Shown here: positions 31,232-43,493 of the stretch, in pieces | How positions within the stretch are numbered: the stretch's first letter is position 1 | How the letters are laid out: every line of letters begins with the position of its first letter | Origin: Sambucus nigra | Taxonomy: Eukaryota; Streptophyta; Magnoliopsida; Dipsacales; Adoxaceae | Direction: 5' to 3' | Assembly: GCA_949130495.1 (NCBI GenBank) | Contig: OX422211.1 | Span: 538,100,872 to 538,164,871 of the forward strand | DNA: 64,000 nt | Program-made: the position numbers and the translations under genes | Notes under the pieces: generated by a model | The model's database searches: none | Seen by the model: the letters and a program-made list of their open reading frames with translations, nothing else | Told to the model about the DNA's origin: nothing

Positions 31232-32335
31232 CTATCCTCGGGTATCTTTGATCTGCCCCTGGATTGCCTTACTGTTAAAATATATGAGCTTTTGTACCCC
31301 ATCCTCTTCTCTCACAATGGCTGCACTAATGGCTGATTCCGAGATAGCAAGGTACACATATAGTCGTTCACCCTGTACTGGCCGTGACAACAACAAGGGA
31401 GACCCTAAGTATGTCTTTAGCTCCTTGAAAGCCTCATCACACTCTTCGCTCCATTCAAAAGCCTTTATGAGAATTTTGAAGAATGGTAAGCACCCGTCTA
31501 TGGCTCTGGACAGGAACCTATTCAAAGCAGGCACTCGCCTTATGAGCCTTTGAACGTCTTTGATGGTCTTAGGGGTCTTCATTTATATGAGGGCCTTTAT
31601 CTTTTCAGGATTGGCCTCTATGCCTCTTTGGTTGACAATGAACCCTAAGAACTTCCCTGCTCCGACCCCGAAGACACACTTGGCCGGGTTTAGCTTCATT
31701 CGGTACTTGCCCATTGTGTTAAAGGTCCTCTCGAGGTCGGCCACATGATCCTCGGCCTTTAAACTCTTGGTCAGCATGTCATCTACATAAACTTCCATAG
31801 ACTTCCCAATTTGGTCTTGAAACATTTTATTCACAAAGCGCTGATACGTTGCCCCCGCATTTTTTAGGCCAACGGGCATGACCCTATAACAGTATGTCCC
31901 CTTGTCGGTAATAAAAGCTGTTTTCTCCGAGTCTTCAGGGTTTATAAAGATCTTGTTGTACCCTGAATAGGCATCCATGAATCTCATAAGCTCATGGCCT
32001 GCGTTAGCGTCTATCATCTGATCAATACGAGGGAGAGGGAAGATGTCTTTGGGACAATGCTTGTTGAGGTCTGTGAAGTCTACACACATCCTCCACTTCT
32101 CGTTGGCTTTTGGGATAATGACTGTATTGGACATCCATTCGGGATAGATGACCTCCCTGATAAACTCTACATCTCCCAACTTCTTAACCTCATCTCTAAT
32201 GACCTCATACTTCTCTCGAGAATAAATTCTCCTCTTCTGCTTCACTGGCTTTGCACCCTCTACCACGTTGATCTTGTGGCTCCAAATTTCAGGGTTGATC
32301 CCCGGTATATCTGCGTGACTCCATGCAAAGACACT
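31232..32335 (-). pseudogene. TatB reverse transcriptase
   Basis: RT of TatB. On the minus strand it reads FAWSHADIPGINPEIWSH, then KPVKQKRRIYSREKYEVIRD, WRMCVDFTDLNKHCPKD, DAYSGYNKIFINPEDSEKTA, YRVMPVGLKNAGATYQRF, MEVYVDDMLTKS (catalytic YVDD, intact), MKLNPAKCVFGV and the connection segment (FEWSEECDEAFKELK). One stop separates the protease frame from RT at 32336, and another lies at about 31583 (just before MKTPKTIKDV). A frame change follows near 31232. Otherwise the domain is well preserved, in keeping with a fairly recent insertion. Confidence 0.9.
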
Positions 32336-35028
32336 CTATCTTCTCCGTGGCATATTGATGAGGTCTTCTTTTATGTCTACCTTCAGAGCTTTGTCGACTT
32401 GGACAGTTTTTTCCGGCTCATCCTCATTGAGGATGATGGATTCTACCTCTTTTGCGGCTTCTCCTTTCTTAAGTTTTTTCTCATCCCTGGGGTCAAGGGT
32501 GTCGATATTGTAAGTGGCTGTTGCCTTCTTGTGCGCCTCTCTTTCTTCGGCGGAGTTAAAATAATATTCCCGTGCTGTCGCCTGGTCTCCCTGGACTTCC
32601 CCCACCCCGTAAGGGGTTGGAAATTTAATCATCTGATGGATCGTAGATGACACAACTTCAAACCCCTTGAGGGCTACTCGCCCCAGTATAATGTTGTAGG
32701 TTGAGAAGACATGTTCATCCATCACAAAGAATCTGACCTTCTTGGTAAGCCATCTCGGCCATTCGTCCCCCATCCTGACATCGGCCTCATACACTCCAAG
32801 GGGATGAAACTTTTCCCCACTGAACCCAATCAATGGGTGATGGTATGGGACGAGTCTAGCACAATTGAGACCTAAGGCTTTGAAGCATGACCAAAACATC
32901 ACATCTGCAGAGCTACCCCCATCTACCAAGATCCTCGGCACCTCGCATCCGTGCACCCTGGTAGTGATGATGGGAGGGTCATCATGTGGGTCTAAGAGGA
33001 CTTTGAAGTCCATTCTTGAGAACCCCACTATCAGAGTATCCATATCGACCTTATTCCTCTTTTCTGACTTTGCCTCCAGGGAGGTTGAGTGTACAACTTT
33101 TGTCACTGCCTTGGCTTCAGCTACATGGGCCTTCCTGTTCGCGACCTCTGACCCTCCTCCTGCTAGACCCCCGGAGATCATTCCCACATCGAGCAAGATC
33201 ATATTAAGTCTCTTGACAGGGCCATGGTCGTCTCTTGGAGGGAGGTCAGGGTCGTCCCCTCTTTTTGGAGGACCTTCTCTACATGCATCGCCTCGATTCT
33301 TTCTGGGGTCGTCCCCTCGGCCCCTTTTGAAGGCACCTTTGTCAACGTACTTCCTAAGCTTCCCTTCTTTTAACATCTTCTCAATCTCATCTTTCAGAGC
33401 AAAGCATTTGTCTGTCACGTGGCCATGGTCTTGGTGAAATTCACACCACAGGTTCTTGTTCCTCTTGTGGGAGGCTGCCCTCAACTTCTCAGGCCACTTC
33501 AGGGATCGGTCACTCTTTATCTCATTGAGAATATGTTCGCAGCTGACCGTCAGAGGGGTGTAACTAGCAAACTTGTCGTCTGTAGACCTCTTCTTCCCCT
33601 CTTTGTTCTTCTTATGGTACTTACCTCCACTAGTGCCTCCTTTTTCATCTTCGTATTTTACGGCCATCGCCTCTTCGGCGTTTATCACCTTTCCTACTGT
33701 CGACAGCAATTCAGCCATCGTCCTAGGAGGGTCTTCAGTAAGCTTCCATAGCATCTTTCCCTTCTGGAGTCCTCCAATGAGGGTGGTCATGGCTATGCTC
33801 TCCTCATAGTCTTCCACCTCTAACTTTTCTTTATTGAATCTGGCTATGTAGTCTCTTAAACTCTCGTTCTTCCCCTGCTTAACATAGAGCAGGTGTGTGG
33901 TCTTCTTCTGTGGCCTCACCTCAAAGTAAAAGTTGTGGATAAATCGGTCTGCCAGCTGCTTAAAGCTTTTAATAGAGTTTTTTAGAAGAGACATATACTA
34001 GACATGTGTAGCCCTAGTCAGTGTGCCAGAGAAGGCACGACACCTCATCTTATCTGAGATAGAGTATATGTCTGTCGCTGATTGGTACATCTCAATAAGG
34101 TGGATAGGGTTGGTACTCCCGTTATACTTTAGGGTGACCACATGTGGCTTAAACTTTGATGGCATAGGGAAGTTGACTATCTTCACCACAAAGGGTGAGC
34201 CTATAAAGTATCCTCTCTGAAGAGGGTCCCGGATCTTCACTATATCGCCGATCTTATCCTCCAGTCACTGAATCGAGTCATTCCAGCTCCTCGTAGGGTC
34301 GGCTTGGTCGATGTTATCCCCTGCCGCCTCTTTGAGGTGGACGGAGGGTTCTGTTGCGGCAGGCCTATGTCGGCTTAACTTCCCCCTGACCGTCGTCCCG
34401 TCCCAGGGGTCGGCCATCTGCTGCCTCCCTTCTGGACCTTGCAGCACTCCTTGATTTGGACAATTTTTCTCGCAGGTCATTTACTGGGCCCAACCTCTCA
34501 AAGGCCTCCCCCCCTGCTCAAGCGATAAAAAGCAGAGCCTCTTGGGTGATCGTCAGGATTTTGCCTTCCACACTTCCCTCTGCTCTCCTGGAGAGGTCGC
34601 ACAGTATTGTTGGATACCTCATACGGCTCCCAGCACTCTATGGGGGCCTCCTCTCCCTCCAGATAGTCATACCTATCCCCAGGGCAAGGGTTTCCTTTCC
34701 TCCCCAGGCATAGACGTCGGGGGTCAGTAACATCCCTCCGCCGCTGTGGGGGTGGCAAGTCTTTGCGTGGTGCCTGGGGTGGTCCCCTGGCCTCATGCTC
34801 CCTTGGAGCCGCTTCCGGAGTAATCATCTCAGGTGAGACCCCTGGTGGTCTTAATATGTTCTAGTTTAGAGTTGTGAACTGCTCCTGTATGATCCGCTGG
34901 CTTGCTGCCAGAGACTTCAAGGCTGCCGCCAAATCAGCCATCTCAGACTGAGGTGGTGGCTGACTGGAACTGGGTCCTACTCCACTATCCGGTGGAGGAA
35001 GTGGTGGTGGTGGCATCTCCGGTGCCAT
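32336..35028 (-). pseudogene. TatB gag and aspartic protease
   Basis: gag starts at the ATG at 35028, which is followed by a Pro-rich N-terminus (EMPPPPLPPPDSG), and runs through a charged linker to the capsid core (MCRAFSGTLTRA, SFKQLADRFIHNF, LRDYIARFNKEKLEVEDY). A zinc-binding-like motif of Tat gag follows (WCEFHQDHGHVTDKCFALK, about 33390-33450). The protease is in the same frame, with ILVDGGSSADVMF (about 32900-32940) and YNIILGRVAL. Breaks: a stop near 34857, a frame change near 34490, a TGA near 34265 and a TAG near 33996 that replaces a tryptophan position. 33994-32336 is open for 552 codons. Confidence 0.85.
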
Positions 35029-35186
35029 GTGTTTAAGCTATGAAGAGCTGAACTGAAGATGACTTGTAAGCTTGAGAACCTTAATGGGTCTCTTTCAATG
35101 GTGAAACAGCTCCACATGGGGAGAACTGGTTCACTGCCAGAGTGCCCAGTGAGGTCAAGCTGTACAAAGGAAGAGATGTCTTCTCG

Positions 35187-35204
35187 TTCCCACAGACGGC
35201 GCCA
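35187..35204 (-). promoter_or_regulatory. TatB primer binding site
   Basis: On the minus strand TGGCGCCGTCTGTGGGAA lies three bases after the LTR end. This is a widespread primer site of Tat-type elements. Its first eight bases equal the tRNA-Asp site of NAL, but the remainder differs. Confidence 0.8.
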
Positions 35205-35207
35205 AAC

Positions 35208-36112
35208 TAATGATGCTTAGATTTAGCACCACCAGATAAGTGATGATGAGCTCAAACTGTAAGTATCATGGCAGCCATAGATGTATAAATGTGTAAGTGT
35301 GTAGAAGGAGATGAGTATAAGAGGAATAAGACAATGATGTATAGTGGTTCAACCAATTAGGCCTACATCCACTGTGAGTGTGTGATCCACTAAGTATGGG
35401 CACTAATGACATTGGATACAATGCACAAAAGCTCACTTTCTCTCTCTACTGTGTGTACAAGCAAAGTTTTTGCTAGGGTTATAATTATCAATCCCTTTGT
35501 AGGGTTATAGGTGACAAGTATATATAGGTCTTGGGGGGTGTAGTGTACCCCCCAAGCATGCATGGTGCATGTGAATGATGATCTAGCCAATCCCCTACTG
35601 ACACCTGTAGATGCCACCTGTGATTAATGATGACATAATATTCCCTCACGTGGGGGGTGATATTGTTATAACGGTCTTCCACGTGCCATGTGAGCCTCAC
35701 GCGCACTATTCCATGCGTCTCCCAAGCCACGCGCTGTGATGATGTCACCCTCGGCCTATAATATGAGGCCGAGGGCAAAGTTCCTTCTGGTAGTGAGTCT
35801 GGCCTAATCTGGGCCTCGTACTGTCGTACACTCGGAGGGTCGTTCGGACCATGATGAGGGGTCGACCCCTTGAAGGGTTGTCTGGGCCTGATGAGGGGTT
35901 GGCCCCTTGAAGGGTCGTCTGGGCCTTGTGAGGGGTCGGACCCTTGAAGGATCTTCTAGGCCTTATGAGGGGTCAGCCCCTTGAAGGGTCGTCTAGGCCT
36001 GATGAGGGGTCGGCCCCTTGGAGGGTCGTCCGATATTGATTAGGAGGTCATCCTGACCCCGTCCAGGAGCAGGGCGCCCTCGGCATGGCCGAGGGTATAT
36101 ATGGGTATATCA
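35208..36112 (-). repeat. TatB 5' LTR (right on plus strand)
   Basis: 905 bp, near-identical to 23358-24299. The terminal CA of the minus strand is changed to TA at 35208-35209. It contains five 36-37-bp repeat units at 35853-36029 instead of six, and the TATA-like word at 35518-35528. Confidence 0.9.
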
Positions 36113-36117
36113 ACTTA
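36113..36117. repeat. Target site duplication actta (right of TatB)
   Basis: Matches 23353-23357. Confidence 0.85.
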
Positions 36118-36272
36118 CCCAATTAAGAAATCATATTCACAAAATATGACTAAAAATATATTCAATAAAATCAGACAGTCAAATATTCACAATCTTATTT
36201 TTCAGAAAAAAACATTAGATTAAATCAGATTTTAATCTAAAATCTTATCAAGACTATTTTCACAAATATTTT
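36118..36272. other. Short unassigned AT-rich segment
   Basis: This lies between the TatB duplication and the first base where the two chromovirus LTRs align. It may belong to the sequence that hosted TatB. Nothing coding is visible. Confidence 0.3.
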
Positions 36273-36987
36273 CAAAGCGAGTAATACTCGCGAGATTAAG
36301 GAGCATATTGTGTACAACCCCAAACCTAAAAATCACCGCATGAATCATCACATATATTTCAGCCTCAAAATCTGATCGCACCATCACGTTCCTCTAGCGA
36401 AAATAATCAAATCTCGTCCTAGCCCAAACTCGAGAAAACACCAAATAATGCTTCTAATCTAAGGTTGAAATCTTGAATAAGTTTGGAGCTATGGTTTGTA
36501 GATGAAAGGGAGTAATTTTGGAGAGGTTTTCTGGTTTAAAAGTTTGAGAAAAAAGTGATTTGAAAAGCCAAGCCACGAATTAGTTGATATATAAAGGATT
36601 AAGAGTATGATTAAGAAAAGAGTTATAATGAGATACAAACACTAAAAAATTTATTTCGGACGATTGAACAGTTGGAGTTAGATGAAATTTGGAGAAGAAT
36701 TAGCTGAAGACGAGAGGAAGCTGTCCAAAAAATTTTAGTTCAATCAGACTGTTCAATATTTTTAAATATTTTTTTTTGCTAGAGAGTTTTATGTTTTGAG
36801 GACTCTTCTATATAATAAAAATTCAATTAAAACTCCATTTTAATTCCGATTCCAATTCCGCTTGAAAATTTATTTTTCAAATATAAAAACCAACATTTTA
36901 AATTATAAAATTTATAAAAACCAATTTTTTTGTCCGATTTATAAAATTAATTTAAAAATTCCCATTTAAAAAATTTGGGTTATTACA
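36273..36987 (-). repeat. Chromovirus LTR, truncated copy
   Basis: It aligns with 37926-38672 (ACACTCGCGAGATTAAGGAG, AAATAATGCTTCTAATCTAA and so on) and ends GGGTTATTACA at 36987. On the minus strand it therefore starts TGTAATAACCC, as an LTR should. Only this half survives; the portion equal to 37226-37925 is missing. Confidence 0.75.
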
Positions 36988-37225
36988 TACTTCCCCACTA
37001 ACAAGAAATTTCGCCCTCGAAATTCAACGAAGCCGAACATCCAGAAATCAGGCCACACCGATAATCTCGAAAATAAATCTCGTCTACAAAAATCAACTTT
37101 AAATACCTCACATCTAACCTCGATGCCTAACACGACTTATCACCAAAAATATTTTATGTAAAAAAAAATCGGTCCCAAAACCCAATACCCGAGGGTGATC
37201 GAAAACCTAAGCTCTGATACCATTC
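36988..37225 (-). mobile_element. Collapsed chromovirus interior
   Basis: On the minus strand one end has a primer site (TGGTATCAGAGC, 37211-37222). The other end has the chromovirus 3' hallmark GAATTTCGAGGGCGAAATT followed by a purine tract AGTGGGGAAG next to the LTR. Everything between primer site and 3' tail, normally several kilobases of gag-pol, is missing. Confidence 0.7.
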
Positions 37226-38672
37226 TGTAACACCCCGCCCGCACCCAGGGAGAGTGGGGCGGAGCGCTACTATCGATAAAACTAATCAAATCCACAAACA
37301 ACAAGGTATAGTGCATCTAAAACAAATCCCACAATAACGTAAATCCAATAATCTCAATCTTCAAATTAAATACAACCAATATATCTCGAAATAATATAAT
37401 TATCTATCTCGAAACAAATCTCCAATGCTCTATACATAAAAATAAAGACAATCTTCTCAATTTGTGTTCTCGAATATTATTCCCAAAATAATTCACGCTA
37501 AAATCCATTCTCCAAATCAAATCCAAAGCGCCCAAAATCCGCGCTGACCTGCCACTAAAAGAAAATATGGGAAAGTACATAATACGACAGGAAATATGCT
37601 CAACAAATATTAGCGGTGAATAAAATGTAACAACATGAGTACGAATATTCAAATCAAATGCAAATCTCAAAAGCATTTTATCGATATAATTTCTCAACAA
37701 CACATTAATCAGAGTCACCATGCCTCACCATACCGCGCCATACTTTATCAAGTAGCCGAAAAAGGAGTCTTGGCGGGTGCCCAAAATTAGTGCCATATTA
37801 AAATCTCATGACAACATGCCCAACACAAATATAATACCACATGAATCAAAATTAGATTCCAATAAATATTTCCAGATTTCCAAAATAATTTAATAATTCA
37901 AATATGAGTCAATAATCACATGAAATCAAAGGGAGTAACACTCGCGAGATTAAGGAGCATATTGTGTACAACCCCATACCTCAAAATCATCGCATGAATC
38001 ATCAAATAAATTTCATCCTCAAAATCTGATCGCACCATCACGTTCCTCTCGCGAAAATAATCAAATCTCGTACTAGCCCAAACTCGAGAAAACACCAAAT
38101 AATGCTTCTAATCTAAGGTTGAAATCTTGAATAAGTTTGGGGCTATGGTTTGTAGATGAAAGGGAGTAATTTTGGAGAGGTCTTCTGGTTGAAAAGTTTG
38201 AGAAAAAGTGATTTGAAAAGCCAAGCCACGAATTAGTTGATATATAAAGGATTAAGAGTTTGATTAAGAAAAGAGTTCTAATTAGATACAAACACTAAAA
38301 AAATTTATTCCGGACCATCGGACCGTTGGAATTGGATGAAATTGGGAAGAGAATTAGCTGAAGACGAGAGGAAGCTGTCCAAAAAATATCAACTCGATCG
38401 GACTATTTAATATTTTTAAATATATTTTTTTGATAGAGAGTTATGTTTTTAGGACTCTTAGAGAGTTTTATGTTTTGAGGACTCTTCTATATAATAAAAA
38501 TTCAATTAAAACTCCATTTTAATTTCGATTCCAATTCCATTTGAAAATTTATTTTTCAAATATAAAAACCAACATTTTAAATTATGAAATTTATAAATCC
38601 AAGATTTTATTTTTTTCTCCGATTTTCAAAATTAATTTAAAAATTCCCATTTAAAAAATCCGGGTTGTTACA
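37226..38672 (-). repeat. Chromovirus LTR, complete copy
   Basis: 1447 bp. On the plus strand it begins TGTAACACCCC and ends GGGTTGTTACA, which reads as TG...CA on the minus strand. It abuts the tRNA-Met primer site, so it is the 5' LTR of the minus-strand element. At 38400-38490 it has a local duplication (AGAGAGTT..ATGTTTT.AGGACTCTT) that the other LTR lacks. Confidence 0.8.
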
Positions 38673-38925
38673 CCTAATTCCATTTTATTGTTCTTGTCTA
38701 GTTTTAATTAATTTTCTCCTTTAAGCCACCATCACCTTTTACATTTTTATTTCAGAATTAATAAATCAATTAAAGTTTGTCGAACATTCCCTGTGGATTT
38801 TTGATATCCAGACTGGCCCCTATACTCCTGTAAAGAGTGTCATAGTTTAGTTTTTTTATATTGCGGTCGAAAGCCAATAACAACGATTGACGTATCTATA
38901 CGGACTCTAGGTTTTTGCCACATCA
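38673..38925 (+). repeat. Third NAL copy, 5' LTR remnant
   Basis: It matches 43228-43493 of its own 3' LTR (CATTCCCTGTGGATTT, AAAGAGTGT, GTATCTATA). Only about the last 250 bp are left. Confidence 0.8.
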
Positions 38926-39093
38926 AAATATTGATGTTGTCGAGGATTGTTTGTTATAGATTGTAATTCTTTTATTATTTCATCGTATTTTTTTTATATT
39001 CGTATTCTCTGTTTTTCCATTGTTTTTTACTTGTGCTAAATTGTTTCAAAAATCTTGAAATTTTGGAGCAATTTTTGAATTGCCTAATGTGAA

Positions 39094-39981
39094 ATGTCTC
39101 GCTATAACTCTTTAGATAAACTTAATTGTTATAAGAATAGTTTTCCAAGTTATACTCCCAAGGTTATATGAGAGTGACTACAAATTCTTGAAAATGAATG
39201 ACTTGATCATGAAATTTAAGAATTTGTATGTAATCCCTCATCGCCTTGGGAAGGTAATTTGGGAAGTAGAGAATCGTCTAGCTATGAGCAAACCTCCCAA
39301 GAAGATGTCATGTCTTCTTGTTGGTTTAACTTTCAATGAATTAAATGACCAATTCAAGAGTCTTAAATATTGGTCTTTAGAAATAAATGGCCAACTCGAT
39401 GAGATTATTTTTTCTTCACAAAACCCGACAGAGGTTGAAACTCGTGTTTTACCTCCACCCCCTTTTGAGGAAGAAATAATTGAGAGTGATCCAAGTACTT
39501 TCGAATTTCAACCTCTTATTAACATGTTAAATTCTTTTGAGATTGAAGGTCCTTCCTTTCCTTTACTCCCTACTAAATTGAACCATCAAATTTATCACAA
39601 GAATCGGTTGAAAGTCTTGAGGACTTTTTGACCCGATTCTTGAATGGGAATATTATTTTGAGATGCTTCATCACATGGGTTATTCACTTGCAGTTGCCCC
39701 ACCTCCCCTTCCAATTGAAAAACCTTGGGGGATGTGATTTTAATTTTTTTGAGATCAATGTGGTCTTGTCACCCTTAATATCCAAATCCCCCATCACCCG
39801 CCTAAATTTTTTAATTGGTGATGGTTTATTTCTTACTCCCTACTCATGCCTCCTATTATTCAAACATAATTTTTATTTCTCGGGAGGCATGAAATTGGGC
39901 GAGGGTACACCATTAATCTCTCAAAGCTAAATCATAATTTGGGTGGACGCTAAAAAATTTCAACTTTTGGTGTATAGTTAG
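39094..39981 (+). pseudogene. Third NAL copy ORF, broken
   Basis: Counterpart of the 302-codon NAL ORF. It begins with an ATG reading MSRYNSLDKLNCY, then loses frame. The middle (39188-39631, open for 147 codons) keeps a Glu-rich helical stretch (SLEINGQLDEIIFSSQN) and PPPPFEEEIIESDPSTFEF. The C-terminal end (39628-39930) keeps LSPLISKSPI, IGDGLF, the NFYFSGGM segment and the GWT/VYS tail in a shifted frame. Stops and frame changes preclude expression. The order and spacing of these blocks match the young copy and give the only clue to which parts were constrained. Confidence 0.7.
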
Positions 39982-42042
39982 TTAGAAGTTAAAATAGTAG
40001 GTTGTAAATAGTTAGTTTTTCTTTCTTTCTTTTTTCTATCCTTTCAATTTTTAGTTTAATGTAATTAGTTAAAGTTTTTGTTATTCTTTTAGTTATGCTT
40101 GGTTCTAACATGCTTTTTAGATTCAATGGACTCATACTTATTAGGGATCGCTTCACTTTAGGTAATATCTTTCTTTTCCTCTCTTTATGTTGTGTTCTTG
40201 ATTCCCATTGGGGACAATGCAACATTTAAGTTGGGGTGTGGGATATTCTATGTATTATTTGGTAGTTTCATTGATTTGATCACATGTTCTTTACTAAGCA
40301 TATTTTTTTTTTGTAAAAAACTGTAAATTTTCAAAAATATTTTCTTTGTATTTTCTCATTTATTGGGCATTTTGCCTTTGTTTTCGATGACAAATTTTAA
40401 TAAAAGCCTGATCTAATAGAAAACTCAATGATTCTTGTTCTCGATTTTAGAAGTTATTAGACTTTACTCCTCAAATAATTGTTATTATGAATAACTTTAT
40501 GCATTAAACTTTAATCCCATGCTCTTTTAGTGTTTTAATGAGTTGGTTTACGACGTTTATAACTCGCTAATCTTTGTTGCATTGTATATACTTACACTGA
40601 GTGAGATTTGGTATTTTCTTCGTTTCTGAGTGTTATACACTACTCTTTCATCCTAAAAATGTTAAATTCGTCGGTAATCTCACTATTCTTTCATTTGACT
40701 GCTCATTATTTGAGTTCATTTATGAAATGTGTGACTTGAGCATGATTTTTAAAGTTATTTTGACTCGATAATTGCGTAAAATTTAGGAAATGATCGTAGG
40801 TCATCTTTGTTATATCACCCATATTGACCTTGACCTCACCTTATATGTTTTCCCTAGTTAACCCCTTTGTGTCTTTTTATATCCTTTCATTTCAAAACCC
40901 AAAATCCCATAACCAACTCTACATTGGAGTTATAAACCATACATATTACCTTACAGACATTTGTTTGGAATGATACTTAGGATTAAATGATGTTATTGTT
41001 ATGTGATTGCAATTAAGCATGTGAGAGTGGGAAAAGTAAGGAAAATAAAGAAGCGAAAAAGAAAATAAAAAGTGAAAAAAGCTAAAGAAAACAAAGGAAA
41101 AATATGAGAAAATAAGAAAAGAAAAAAAAAGTTTGTATATGATGTTTATAGTGTTCAATAATCCTTATCACTCTCCAATTTCATATATAATGCTTGCTAT
41201 GAAAATCATTTTCCAATTTTGAAACTACCCACAATTTTCCATTATCCCGAGTTTTCATCCCCGAACACCTTTGAATCCGTATATATTCCTTTCATTCCTA
41301 CCCTCAACCTCAAACCTGCATTACGACGGTATAAAGTCCTATATGATCTTTTGGTGAATTCAAGTAAAAAGTTTAAATAATTGCAATAATCTGTGAAAAT
41401 ACATTTCGCCTCCTTTAATGACGATATCTTTCATTGAGATTACATGTTTTTAATTTTATATATAGCGTTCATCATTAGTGCCATGTGAGTGACCCTATTT
41501 CCATTTATGTTTACTCTTTATGCCCGCATATTCCATGTATTACCTCCCTTTCATAGTGATTTCATTTGTTGAGTGTAATATACAGTGAGGATTTACATAT
41601 GTGCACACTTTAATGCTTATTCGGGTTGTAAAAGTTTTGCGAAATCATACCTTGCATGTGCTCACTTTTAAGGTTTCAATTCTTTGAAGTTCATTATATA
41701 ATGTTAATAATACAGACTTTTGTGTGAATTCATTCCCTTTACTATTAACGTGTTTGAAATCTTTTACGTTATTGTTAAGGTTATCGCATGTTTGTTAGGC
41801 ATATCTTTTGAGAGAACTATGAATTTTGTGGGTGTCATCCCTGAAAACCCTTACGAGACAACACTCATCCGCTAGGGTAACCTAGGGATTTAACGACTTA
41901 TTGTATATGCTAAATACAACCGTGTTCCCTACAAAAGTGGCATTTATATTTTATGCTTATAGAACGTCTTGCACCGCCTTCTCTTCGACTAGTTTTATTT
42001 TGTTTAATTACTAGGGACTAGCAATGTTTAAGTTAGGGGGTG

Positions 42043-43493
42043 TGATACACCACGAATACTGCGTATTTGTACCCTTTATCTTTATGCATTCTAGCACATC
42101 TGGGTTTCTAATGCCCACATTTATGCTAGTTAACAAAACAAACTTTATTTTATATGTTTATATGCTTTGTGAGGTATAATTGAGCTTTTGTAGGTATTGG
42201 AATGCTTAAGGCATGGATTGGTTGCATTTCAAGGAAATTCCGTCACCAGACTCAACTTCAAGGGAAATTTAGTCATTTTACACTTCATCTTCGGCTCCAC
42301 GAAACGTAGTTCATTGAGTTAGCTTTGTGTCGTTGCAAACGACACATCATTTTGAGTCCGTACGAAGAAGTCATAACCGATTTTGTATACCAGCTTTTCT
42401 CCCCTTTTGATGTTAAAGATTCCATGAAAATAGAGGACCAGTCGACCGACCCTAAGCCCCCGATCGACCGGCATTTTAAAATTTTGCCTACGAGAGAGAC
42501 AACAACTTCAAACTCGACCCACGATTAACCGACCCCTTGGTTGCAATCGATCGGGTCCTACAGATTTTTGACACTTGCTCCTTTTCATTTCTTTTTTCTT
42601 TTATTTTATCCTCCACTTACTATATAAACCAAACTTTGTTTGTTTTGTAGATATCTTAATTTTAGTTTAGTTTCAAGGTTTCATTTGGGGAGCTTCCCTC
42701 TCTTTACCTCTTTGGGTTTCTACCCATTTATGTAAGTATATTTTACCATTCATTGTCTTATTTGTTTAATTGAAGCTTTAGTTCCTTTATTTCATGCTTT
42801 AAGGCTCATTTACTTGCTTTGTAGTTAGTTGTTGTTTGTTTACTTATTGTTTATGTTGGTTAAGTAATTTTATTTCTTGCTTTAATTATGTTTTGTATCT
42901 AGTTTAAGGGTTGGGGTCATATTTTCACCATTAATGGGTCTCTAAATTTGAAATCGAGGTTTTGGATCAAAACATATTTAATTAAAACCTCGTGTATTAA
43001 AGTTTAAATATTATGCATTTAACTCTCTTTGTCACGCAATGTTGGTGTTTAAAGCTACAATTCGATATTAATCTATGTGTGACCATTTTTGATTAAATGT
43101 TTAACATTTCAGTGTTGAATCAATTTTCTTCATGATTGATGTTTGTAATTAGTCGAATATGCTCAGTTAAATGTTTTCGAACCTAAATCCTTTTTATGCA
43201 TTGTTTATCCCACAGTGGGAATGTGACCCTAATCCCGTTTTATTGTTCTTGTCCAGTTTTAATTACCTTTTCCCTTTTTCCCCTTTAAACCACCATCACC
43301 TTTTACACTTTTATTTCAGAAGTAATAAATCAATTAAGGTCTTTCAAACATTCCCTATGGATTTTCGATATCTGGACTGGCCACTATACTCCCGTAAAGA
43401 GTGTAGTAATAGTTTAGGTGTTTTTGCATTGCAGTCAGAAGCCGATAACAACGATTAGTGTATCTATATGGACGCTCGATTTGCGCAACATTA
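42043..43493 (+). repeat. Third NAL copy, 3' LTR
   Basis: TGATACACCACG to about 43493, roughly 1450 bp, with TATA-like CTATATAAA at 42620-42628. The TCGATCGA cluster of the young copy is reduced here to GATCGACCGG and CAATCGATCGGG words (42430-42560). Confidence 0.8.

Larger units (their letters stand above)
23358..36112 (-). mobile_element. TatB: complete Tat-lineage element with aORF
   Basis: A 12,755-bp Ty3/gypsy element on the minus strand. Reading in its own direction it has: LTR (36112-35208), primer site, gag (from 35028), protease, RT, RNase H, integrase (ending 29265), a 15-unit tandem array (28985-27483), an antisense ORF (plus strand, 25173-27286), a polypurine tract and LTR (24299-23358). 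The target duplication is actta. The second, archaeal-type RNase H and the aORF place it in the Tat lineage. All protein genes carry stops, frame changes or lost catalytic residues, so it is structurally complete but not autonomous now. Confidence 0.9.
38673..43493 (+). mobile_element. Third NAL copy, diverged and 5'-truncated
   Basis: This follows the young NAL element block by block: remnant of 5' LTR (38673-38925), decayed primer site (about 38932-38950), broken ORF, internal polypurine tract (40226-40240), purine-rich strand (41024-41132), conserved CCCTGAAAACCC block (41838-41930), 3' polypurine tract (42031-42042) and full 3' LTR (42043-43493). Divergence from the young copy is large, so the family is old. 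The 5' LTR is cut where the chromovirus LTR ends at 38672. Confidence 0.85.

Noticed and set aside
32865..33437. 190-codon plus-strand open frame
   Set aside because: It is a shadow of TatB gag/protease, which shows real motifs on the minus strand.
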